NCBI GenBank assembly: GCA_001799675.1
Contig: MGTX01000019.1
Location: 28,180 to 92,179, forward strand
Origin: Elusimicrobia bacterium GWA2_66_18
GTDB taxonomy: Bacteria > Elusimicrobiota > Elusimicrobia > UBA1565 > UBA9628
Direction of reading: 5' to 3'
Length of the DNA: 64,000 nucleotides
This document shows positions 42,607 to 49,963 of the stretch, one piece after another. The position numbers were made by a program, and so were the translations under genes. Each line of letters opens with the position of its first letter. The stretch's first letter is position 1. Under the pieces are notes generated by a model. It made no database searches, had not been told where the DNA came from, and saw only the letters and a list, made by a program, of their open reading frames with translations.

Positions 42607-45330
42607 TTACGGGCCGACGAGACACTGTCCTGCCAAGCTGGCATTAACACTCCTTTGGACGTCGACGACGTTGCACGCGCCGTCGCGGTTTAAATCCGAC
42701 GTGCAGGCCGTCACGCCCAGCGCCTGGTTGACCTGCAATTGCACATCCACCACGTTGGTCGAAGCATCCCGGTTTAAGTCGCAGGCCGAATAAACGATCA
42801 ACGTAAGCGTGCTCGAGCCCGTGCCGCTCGAGTTGACGGCACTGATGGTCACATTAAAAGTCCCGATGCTCGTGGGCGTTCCGGAAATAACCCCCACGGC
42901 ATTGACCGACAAACCCGCCGGCAGACCCGCGGCGCTAAAGCTCGTGGGATTGTTGGTGGCCGTGATCTGGTAGCTAAATGCCGTGCCCGTGGTTCCCGAG
43001 GCGGCGCCGACGCTGATGATGGAGGGCCCGATGAGGGAGGGCCCGGCGCCGCTCGGCAAGACGGTGCTGTAGACTCCACGTCCGGCTGTGGCCGCGACCA
43101 ATTGACGGTTGCCGCTGTTCATGGATAAGGAAGTGATATTCATGCCGGCGGGTATGCCGGCATTCATGTTGCCCCAGGTGGCGCCGCTATCCAGGCTGGA
43201 AAATATTCCAGACGCGGACGCCGCGATGAGCGTGTTGGGAGCCGCGGTATCAATGATGATATCGTTGAACCAAGTTGTGTCGGGCAATTCGGCGCCAATG
43301 CCGGTCCATGTTCGGCCTCGGTCGGTCGTCTTGTAAATATGGGGATTTCCCGTTTTCTTCAGTATGACATAGGCCGTGTCCGGTTGAGTCGGGTGCACCG
43401 TGATCGTGTTGATGCCGCGGCTGCTGAACCGAGCGTCGGTTATGTTCGTCCAGTCGGCGCTGTTGCCTCTGCCGGCGTTGGCGGTTACAAAGAGATATCC
43501 TCCTTTCGTATAGGCATAGATCATTTCCTGATTACTGGGCGCTTCATAAAGAAGTTCGATGGTCTTGTTTGCGGCAATTTCGGCAATACTGTAGGTACTG
43601 CGGCCGATGCGCGTCCAGGTATTGCCCGAGTCAAGACTGCGCCAGACGTTCTGAAATCCAATGATGATGTGGTTCGAGTTGCCGGGGGCCATGAACATCG
43701 CGGGGAAGAATGAGGATTTCTCGCCGACGGCGCCCGGCGGTGTGACATCCTTTATGCTGCCGTTCTCGCGTCGATAGGGAACGCCGCTATAGGCGCTGAC
43801 TGTTCCGGTCAAATAGGCGGTGAAATACATCTTATTGCTGTTATTCGGATCGATTTTCGGATACCAGCCGTCGCCGCCGTAAACCATCGTCCAGGGCGTG
43901 TTGCCCCCGGTGTACACCTGGGTGCCGTTGTCTTGATTGCCCATGATCATGTGGCCGTCCCCGCTTAGGGATATCCCGTGCATGAGCGCCCCGGAAAGAT
44001 TTTGGTTCTTGTTGACCCAGGTCGCGCCACCGTCATCCGAGCGGTAGACGCCGCCGTCGTTGCCCAGGTAGATCGTATCCGTGTTCCCCGGGAAAATGGC
44101 GATGGCATGCATGTCCACGTGGACCTTGGAGCCGTCCGTCTGCGTCCACGTATCGCCGTTGTTCGTGGAATACCTCAGGTTGCCGCTGCCGCCTATGAAT
44201 ATCCGGTTCGGCCTGGCAGGGTCGACGGCGAAGCAGTCGCTCTCGGTGTTGCCGGGGGAAGTGATCTGCGCCCACCAGGTTGCGCCCTTGTCGCTCGACC
44301 TGACCACGATGCTGCTGGAGTTTTTGTAAGCCAACCATAATATGCCTTGGACGAAAGCCAACCGCGAGGCGGCGGCTTGGTCTGGGATGTCGTGTATCTT
44401 GGTCCAAGTGCCGCCCGCGTCCAGGCTCCGGAACACTCCGTCGGGCGCCGTAATGTAGAGCGTGGAGGAGGCGCCCGGGTCGATGGCGATATCATAGATG
44501 CTTCCGCCGTACCAAGCCGCCCCCGATCCGCTTTTGATCTGGGTCCAGGTCGTGCCGCTGTCTTTGGATTTCCATAAACTGAACACGGAATTCGCCGTGA
44601 CGCTTGCGTACAACGTCGTCGTATTTTGGGAGCCCGCCGTGGCCGGGTCGATGGCAATCTTCCCGATGGTCTTCCCGCTGAACTGCGACCGGCCCAGGAG
44701 CGCCCACGTAGCTCCCGAATCGAACGAACGGTAGATGCCCACGCCGAAAAAGGCCGAGTATCCCGTCCCGGTGTATAGGATGTTGGGCGCTTTCGGGTCG
44801 ATGACGATGGAGGCTATGGACTGAGAATCGAGGCTGTCGGAGATATACGTCCAATGGGTCCCTCCGTCCGTGGATTTAGCCACCCCGCCCTCGCCCCCTC
44901 CCACGTAGACCGTATTTGCGTTGCTCGGATGGACTGCAATCGCCACGATGCGCTGGCTTGCCTCCTTTCCGTACCATCCACGATCGTCCAACGGCGGAGG
45001 GATGGGGAAGGTCCACTTCCCCGTGATTTGAAACCCGCCGCCGCTCAACGGGGTATATTTTTTCGTCTGCTGCAACGGGCTGATGGGAAGCCGCCTCGCG
45101 ACCTCAAGAGCTTTCATATGGGCGTCGGCGGGGTAACCCTCTTGAGGCGGGCCAAGGCGCTGCCTCAAGAACTCATCACGAAGTTCACGGATGCCCGGAT
45201 CGCTATCCGCGTCTGGTTCTGACGGCAGGACTTGCGCAAGACTTATCAATCCCGGCATCGCCGCCGCCAGGAAGAGCATCGCGGCGCCGCAGATACCCGT
45301 CCTTGAACGACGGCGCCACGGCATATTCAT
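42607..45330 (-). CDS. Secreted BNR/sortilin-type propeller protein with Ig-like and dockerin-like tail
   Basis: A 907-residue exported protein. After an N-terminal signal segment (GICGAAMLFLAAAMPGLI) and a linker come many BNR (Asp-box) repeats, such as GGVAKSTDGGTHWTYI, IYRSFDSGATWALLG and VYRSDDGGATWVNK, which form one or two beta-propellers of the sortilin/YCF48 style. Near the end is a putative-Ig domain (TGTAFSYQITATNNPTSFSA) and two dockerin-like calcium loops: DLNRDASTNVVDVQLQVNQ and DLNRDGACNVVDVQRSVN. It may bind partners on the cell surface. No cohesin is seen in the window. It is AT-richer than the surrounding genes and is followed by a GT-C gene. Confidence 0.8.
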   Translation of the reverse strand: MNMPWRRRSRTGICGAAMLFLAAAMPGLISLAQVLPSEPDADSDPGIRELRDEFLRQRLGPPQEGYPADAHMKALEVARRLPISPLQQTKKYTPLSGGGFQITGKWTFPIPPPLDDRGWYGKEASQRIVAIAVHPSNANTVYVGGGEGGVAKSTDGGTHWTYISDSLDSQSIASIVIDPKAPNILYTGTGYSAFFGVGIYRSFDSGATWALLGRSQFSGKTIGKIAIDPATAGSQNTTTLYASVTANSVFSLWKSKDSGTTWTQIKSGSGAAWYGGSIYDIAIDPGASSTLYITAPDGVFRSLDAGGTWTKIHDIPDQAAASRLAFVQGILWLAYKNSSSIVVRSSDKGATWWAQITSPGNTESDCFAVDPARPNRIFIGGSGNLRYSTNNGDTWTQTDGSKVHVDMHAIAIFPGNTDTIYLGNDGGVYRSDDGGATWVNKNQNLSGALMHGISLSGDGHMIMGNQDNGTQVYTGGNTPWTMVYGGDGWYPKIDPNNSNKMYFTAYLTGTVSAYSGVPYRRENGSIKDVTPPGAVGEKSSFFPAMFMAPGNSNHIIIGFQNVWRSLDSGNTWTRIGRSTYSIAEIAANKTIELLYEAPSNQEMIYAYTKGGYLFVTANAGRGNSADWTNITDARFSSRGINTITVHPTQPDTAYVILKKTGNPHIYKTTDRGRTWTGIGAELPDTTWFNDIIIDTAAPNTLIAASASGIFSSLDSGATWGNMNAGIPAGMNITSLSMNSGNRQLVAATAGRGVYSTVLPSGAGPSLIGPSIISVGAASGTTGTAFSYQITATNNPTSFSAAGLPAGLSVNAVGVISGTPTSIGTFNVTISAVNSSGTGSSTLTLIVYSACDLNRDASTNVVDVQLQVNQALGVTACTSDLNRDGACNVVDVQRSVNASLAGQCLVGP

Positions 45331-45360
45331 GGGGATGGCAAGTGAGCCGACGCGGGGTCG

Positions 45361-45381
45361 TTAAGCGCGTAGGCTCTCCAT
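45361..45381 (-). other. Six-codon upstream reading frame at the predicted mRNA 5' end
   Basis: ATG GAG AGC CTA CGC GCT TAA starts six bases after TACACT, where leaderless translation would begin, and ends 30 bases before ATG 45330. It may be a leader peptide or a chance frame. Confidence 0.3.
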
Positions 45382-45387
45382 GGCTGA

Positions 45388-45415
45388 AGTGTAGCACGTT
45401 TCCCGTCGGAGTCAA
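45388..45415 (-). promoter_or_regulatory. TTGACT-16-TACACT promoter with extended TGC
   Basis: TTGACT (45415-45410), 16 bp, TACACT (45393-45388) with TGC directly before the -10. It should drive the propeller protein gene with a leader of about 50 bases. Confidence 0.65.
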
Positions 45416-45450
45416 GACCCCGGCGCCTTGGTGGCGAATGGACCCGCGGC

Positions 45451-46035
45451 TTACTCGCCGGCGTCGTCGTCCTGCTCGCCGCCACGGGGGGGCATCTGAG
45501 GCTCACCGCCTTGATGATCGGGGCGCCCCATTTCTTTCGGCGGGCCGCGCCGCCCCTGATTGCGGCCGTGCGCGTTCCTCTCCATTCGGAGCGTCATTTT
45601 CGCGCGCTGCTTCGGCTTCAAGAAGGACGCGAGGGAGTTCTCGAATTTTTCGTTGCCGGCCAGCATCTCCTTGCGCGCCGCCTTCAGCGCGTCGAGCGCG
45701 GCCTGAATCTCCGCGTCGGCGGCGTCCTTCTTGACTAAGTCGGACAGCTTCTTGGTCTGGTCAATGAGCTTCTCGCGCAGAGGTGTCTCGTCCTTCGCGC
45801 GCTGCTTCATCGCCGCCTCGAGCTTGGCGGATTGCTCGTCGCTTAGTCCGAGCTCTTCCTTTATGCGGGCCTTCATCCTCTCGGCGAATTCGGGGCGAGG
45901 ACCGCGTTCTTCGTCTGCGCCGGGGCCGCCCATTCTCGCGTGCCGGCGCGGTTCGTCGTCCTGCGCGCGCGCGTGGACTGCCCATGGTCCTGCCAGCAGC
46001 ATCGCCGCCGCGACGGTGAAAGCGATACGTTTCAT
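45451..46035 (-). CDS. Spy/CpxP-like periplasmic protein
   Basis: A 194-residue exported protein with a signal peptide ending near HARAQD. The helical middle (RIKEELGLSDEQSAKLEAAM and NEKFENSLASFLKPKQRAKM) matches the heavy-metal-resistance/Spy style with an LTxxQ-like repeat (LSDEQ, LKPKQ). Both ends are rich in Arg, Gly, Pro and acidic residues. Spy-like proteins are ATP-independent periplasmic chaperones or stress sensors. It is a single gene with its own promoter and ribosome-binding site (GAGGAAATAAC before the ATG). The stretch 45331-45450 next to it holds only promoter sequence. Confidence 0.72.
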   Translation of the reverse strand: MKRIAFTVAAAMLLAGPWAVHARAQDDEPRRHARMGGPGADEERGPRPEFAERMKARIKEELGLSDEQSAKLEAAMKQRAKDETPLREKLIDQTKKLSDLVKKDAADAEIQAALDALKAARKEMLAGNEKFENSLASFLKPKQRAKMTLRMERNAHGRNQGRRGPPKEMGRPDHQGGEPQMPPRGGEQDDDAGE

Positions 46036-46068
46036 GTTATTTCCTCTCGATTGCGGCTACGATGCGTT

Positions 46069-46077
46069 ATGCTACCA
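46069..46077 (-). promoter_or_regulatory. Extended -10 (TGG-TAGCAT) with leader
   Basis: On the minus strand TGG TAGCAT is followed by a leader of about 30 bases with a GAGGA ribosome-binding site before ATG 46035. Confidence 0.45.
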
Positions 46078-46121
46078 TAAAGTTTTAGCGGCCAATAGGA
46101 CGAGCGCTGGAACTTGCGGTT

Positions 46122-47633
46122 CTATCGCTGGCGGTTCGCAGATGAAATATCGGCGAAAGGCTCTATGAAGACCGGGGAGCCGCTGCTTAGAGACACGACG
46201 GCGCGCCCGTTGGAAGCCGCGGCCCGGCGGACGCTGAAGGCCGTCGAGTCATCCTTCACGTCCTTCCCGGTGACTCCGAGCGGCACGGCCTCGGTGATCG
46301 CCAGGCTGTCGAGCGGGATGTTCGATAGGGCGACCTGCGCGGGGGCGCCGGAGTCGTTCCAAGCCACCCAGACCGGCTTGCCTGCCTTCGTGAACTTGTA
46401 GGCGTAGACGCCATCTTTTTCCCAGACGATTTCGGTCTTGCTCCAATCGGAACCCTCCAGCGTCTCCACCATCTTCTTGTAGGCGTAGTAGGAAATTTTA
46501 CTGTAGGACCGGCCACCGGCGAGGGGATTCTTGATCAAGCCGACATTGTCCCAGAAACCGTTGATTTGTCCGCCGAATCCGTACCATTCGGTGAGGGTGA
46601 CCCAGAATATCTTGGATACGCCTGAGGCAAGCGCGCCCACGTAGACCTTGATCACCTCAGCGGCCTGCTGGGCCTCCGTGCGCTCCCGCAGCATGTCCGC
46701 CTGCGCTACGCCGCCCTTCGGTTTTCCGCTGTGCGTAGCGGTTTCGGTCAGCCAGATGGGGATACTGCCGTAACCCCACTTGGCCCACTCCCGGCGCAGC
46801 CTCTCCAGATGAGGCTTCAGGAAAGATAGGGCAGCCGCATTTTGACTGTAAACGTGAAAGCTGAGAATATCAAAGAAGCGTTCCCCGGGATTCCTCTTCA
46901 TTTTTTCCAACGCGGAGAATATTCGGGGGAAGAAGTTGTCAAACCCCGGGATGGCCCCCGGGCCGGCGGTGGCGGAAATTAGAACTTTGGCATTCGGGTT
47001 GGTTTTTTTTATCGTCCTATAGCTCTGGGCAAGCAACCGGGCATAATGTTCGGGCGTATCCCGCCAGAAGACTCCGAAATCCACTTCGTTTTCGATTTCC
47101 CAATAGTCTACCCGCGGCGAGCCGGGAGCGTCATCGATGCCGTCTCCGTCGTAGCGCTCCACCGCCGACCGCAGAAATCGCAAAAACGCAGGGAGGTCAT
47201 TCGGCGCCTTCATCGAAAGACCAAAGCCTTCAGCCTTGACCTTAGGCTGGTCGCGACGGTTGAAACCCATGACGACGACCGTCAGATTTAAGCCGCTCTT
47301 GACGGCCTCGCCGAACATATAATCAGTCCTCGACCAATCGTATTCCCCCGGCTCCTTCTCAACCAAGTCCCAGACCAGGCCCTCGAACCCGCAATACCTC
47401 GACCATTTCGCCCCGACACGGGAGACATCTGCCGGCGCATCGTATCCTAGGGGCAACTTTCCGAACAGGGGAGCTCCGTCGTACGGTCGGTCGGGAATCT
47501 TGGGATTATGAATACCGAACGGAGAAGCCTCGGGATCGAAAAAGGAACGGGACTTGCTTTGGGACGCCTCCGACGACGCCAGCCCAGCTAGCCCGAGGAC
47601 GGCCCATACGAAGCGGATAAAATGAGCCCTCAT
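46122..47633 (-). CDS. Exported clan A glycoside hydrolase
   Basis: A 503-residue protein with an N-terminal signal peptide (FVWAVLGLAGLASSEAS). The (beta/alpha)8 domain has the acid/base Glu 183 in YWEIENEVDFG and a likely nucleophile Glu 297 in IWLTETATHSG, as in GH39/GH5-like clan A enzymes. A C-terminal beta domain follows from about 400. It probably cuts or trims glycans in the periplasm or outside. The start shares one base with the stop of the kinase gene (TAATG), so the two are co-translated. Composition is AT-richer than the kinase. The substrate is not predictable. Confidence 0.75.
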   Translation of the reverse strand: MRAHFIRFVWAVLGLAGLASSEASQSKSRSFFDPEASPFGIHNPKIPDRPYDGAPLFGKLPLGYDAPADVSRVGAKWSRYCGFEGLVWDLVEKEPGEYDWSRTDYMFGEAVKSGLNLTVVVMGFNRRDQPKVKAEGFGLSMKAPNDLPAFLRFLRSAVERYDGDGIDDAPGSPRVDYWEIENEVDFGVFWRDTPEHYARLLAQSYRTIKKTNPNAKVLISATAGPGAIPGFDNFFPRIFSALEKMKRNPGERFFDILSFHVYSQNAAALSFLKPHLERLRREWAKWGYGSIPIWLTETATHSGKPKGGVAQADMLRERTEAQQAAEVIKVYVGALASGVSKIFWVTLTEWYGFGGQINGFWDNVGLIKNPLAGGRSYSKISYYAYKKMVETLEGSDWSKTEIVWEKDGVYAYKFTKAGKPVWVAWNDSGAPAQVALSNIPLDSLAITEAVPLGVTGKDVKDDSTAFSVRRAAASNGRAVVSLSSGSPVFIEPFADISSANRQR

Positions 47634-49873
47634 TACCGGGCATAAGCCGGATAGACCGCTCGGGCGGGCTCCGGGGCTTCGGGGACGGCGTTGAGCTGTT
47701 TCCAGAACTCGGCCGGGGACGGGATGCGCTTATCGGCGTCGGGCTCCAGGGCGCGGTCGATGAGGGCGTCGAGCGCCAGGCTGACGTCCGGCGCTCGGTG
47801 CGAGGCGAGGGTGTAGGCCTTGGCGAGCTTGGTCTGGCAGGATCCCTCGTAGGGGCGCGCGCCCGTGACCATCTCGTAGAGCACCGCGCCGAGGGAGAAG
47901 ACGTCGTTTTCCTTGCGCACGCTGCCGTACTCCTGCTCAGGGGCCATGTAGTGAGGCGTTCCGGTCACGGTCTGGGTGGCCGCGCCGCCTGCGCGCGCGG
48001 CGTGGCGGGAGATTCCGAAGTCGAGGAGCTTGACCCCGCCGCCCTTGAGGATCATGATGTTCGAGGGCTTGAGGTCGCGATGCACGACGTCGTGGGCGTG
48101 GGCGTAGGAGAGGCCCGAGCAGACCGGCTCGAGGATGTCCTTGACCTCGGACAGCGGCAGGCGGCGGCGCTCGGCCAGGATCTCATCGAGGGTGCGGCCC
48201 TCGAGGCGCTCGAAGACCAGCGAGACGCCGCGTTCGTCTTCGATGATGGCGTGGATATCCACGATGGCCGGGTGGCGCAACTCGGCGACGGTCCGCGCCT
48301 CCTCGATGAAGCGCACCTTGGCGGTCTCGTCGAGCTGAAACTCGCCGCGGAGCATCTTGACGGCCACGGGGCGACGGAGCTTGCGGTCGACGGCTTCGTA
48401 GACGACGCCCATGCCGCCTTGGCCGATGGCCTTGCCGATCTCGTAGCCGGCCTCCAGGCCCGTCGCGGGCACGGGGGGGGCGGCGTTGGCCTCGCGTTCC
48501 TTGATTCCGGTGACGACGTGCAGGACACCCAGGGCGATGAGCAGACCGCCGAGCAACGAGGCGAACAACACGACCATGAAGGAACGCACGCGGGCGGGGA
48601 TGAGGTCGACGAATCGCGCAGCGCCGCGCTCGCGGGCGATGGGCTTGGGGTCGAGGCCGTGGCGGCGCGCGGAATCACGGTAGGCGGGCTCGAACTGGGG
48701 GCTGAGCTCCGCGGCGGCCTTATAGTCCTCGGCCATGGCGGTGAAGTCGCCACGCTGCTCGTTGGCGAAGGCTCGGTTGGCGAAGGCGTAGGCGTCGCGG
48801 GGGTTGAGCTCGAGGGCGTGCTGGGAGTCGGCGATAGCCTCGCGGATGCGGCCCATGTGGTTGTAGGCCCAGGCGCGGGCGTCGCGCATGGCCCAGTCGG
48901 AGGGGGCCGCGATCAGTCCGCGCGTGGCGTCGCGCGCCGCCGAACCATACTCGCCGATGAGGTTATGCGCCACGGCCCGATAGTAGAGGGCTTGCGGGTC
49001 GGCGGGATCGAGGGCCAGGGCCTTGTCGGCTTCCTCGATCGCGCCCCCATAGTCTTTGACCGAGAGTTTGGAGGACGCCGAGGACGTCAGCCGCTGGACG
49101 CCTCTCGCGCTTGGAGACTCCACCGGCGTCAAGCGCCGCTCCTCGACTTCATTGAGCTGCTGGATCATGCCGTGGTATTCGCGCTCAACGGAATCGGCCA
49201 GGCGCGTGCGGCCCTGCTCGGAGGGGGGCACGGCCCGGGTGCGGCCCTCGGAGAGCTTCATGATCGAGAAGGCGGTCTTATCCTCGGGATCCAGGGCCAG
49301 GGCCTTGCGGGCGTCCTCGATGGCCTGCAGGTAGTTGCCCAGGCCGTAGGAGGCGCAGGCACGGGCGGTGTAGGCGGCCGCGGCGTCGGGGGCCACGCGC
49401 GCGACGCGGTCGGCGTCGGCGAAGGCCCGGGCGTACTCTCCCAGGCGGGAGTTCGCCTGGGAGCGGCTGATGAGGGCGTCGTGGTCCTCGGGGTCGAAGC
49501 TCAAGGCTTGTTCGGCGAAGGCGCGGGCTTCCTCCCAGCGCTCGGCGCGGTTGTTGAGCGCGGCGGCTTGACGGGCGGCCTTGCGGGCGGTCCGCGCCGG
49601 CGCGTCGGCGCCCAGGGTTCGGACCGCGGCGTTGAGCTCGCCCAGGTGCGAGTCGATCCAGGCCTGGCGTTGCTGCGGCTGGGCGGAGGTTGCGCCGGCC
49701 TCGAGCGAGTCGAGGGCGGACAGGAGGTCTTGCCGGGCCTTGCCGTCCGGCTCCTCCAGGAGTTGGGCGCGCAAGGATGTGATGAGTCTCTCGGACGGGG
49801 CCGAAGACAGCGGAGGCGCCGGCGCAGCCCAGAGGGCCAGGACGCATAGAAGAGGGTGGAGGGCTGATCTCAT
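47633..49873 (-). CDS. TPR - membrane helix - Ser/Thr protein kinase
   Basis: A 746-residue protein with a signal-like N-terminus, then TPR units (for example RAEAWEE-type helices and AIEEADKALALDPADPQALY) to about residue 420, a membrane helix at about 431-455 (FMVVLFASLLGGLLIALGVL), and a complete Hanks-type kinase domain at about 473-735. Kinase motifs are all present: GQGGMGVV (about 482), VAVKML, HRDLKPSN with Asp 600, DFGIS and APEQ. In most bacterial kinases the catalytic domain comes first, so here the order is reversed. The TPR part would lie in the periplasm as a sensor and the kinase in the cytoplasm. Whether the first helix is cut is unknown. Confidence 0.87.
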   Translation of the reverse strand: MRSALHPLLCVLALWAAPAPPLSSAPSERLITSLRAQLLEEPDGKARQDLLSALDSLEAGATSAQPQQRQAWIDSHLGELNAAVRTLGADAPARTARKAARQAAALNNRAERWEEARAFAEQALSFDPEDHDALISRSQANSRLGEYARAFADADRVARVAPDAAAAYTARACASYGLGNYLQAIEDARKALALDPEDKTAFSIMKLSEGRTRAVPPSEQGRTRLADSVEREYHGMIQQLNEVEERRLTPVESPSARGVQRLTSSASSKLSVKDYGGAIEEADKALALDPADPQALYYRAVAHNLIGEYGSAARDATRGLIAAPSDWAMRDARAWAYNHMGRIREAIADSQHALELNPRDAYAFANRAFANEQRGDFTAMAEDYKAAAELSPQFEPAYRDSARRHGLDPKPIARERGAARFVDLIPARVRSFMVVLFASLLGGLLIALGVLHVVTGIKEREANAAPPVPATGLEAGYEIGKAIGQGGMGVVYEAVDRKLRRPVAVKMLRGEFQLDETAKVRFIEEARTVAELRHPAIVDIHAIIEDERGVSLVFERLEGRTLDEILAERRRLPLSEVKDILEPVCSGLSYAHAHDVVHRDLKPSNIMILKGGGVKLLDFGISRHAARAGGAATQTVTGTPHYMAPEQEYGSVRKENDVFSLGAVLYEMVTGARPYEGSCQTKLAKAYTLASHRAPDVSLALDALIDRALEPDADKRIPSPAEFWKQLNAVPEAPEPARAVYPAYAR

Positions 49874-49905
49874 AATATTTAAGGATCGCGCGAACGGTCC
49901 AGCGC

Positions 49906-49934
49906 AGTGTAAAATCCTCTAAGCGCGCCGTCAA
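49906..49934 (-). promoter_or_regulatory. TTGACG-17-TACACT promoter with leader
   Basis: TTGACG (49934-49929), a 17-bp spacer and TACACT (49911-49906) stand 32 bases before ATG 49873. No clear Shine-Dalgarno sequence is seen in the leader. Confidence 0.65.
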
Positions 49935-49963
49935 GGGCCCTCGGGGGAGGGTATCCGGGGGGA

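Noticed and set aside
47798..49849. 683-codon open frame on the plus strand
   Set aside because: Antisense to the TPR-kinase gene, low complexity (Gly, Val, Asp), and no start context or motif.
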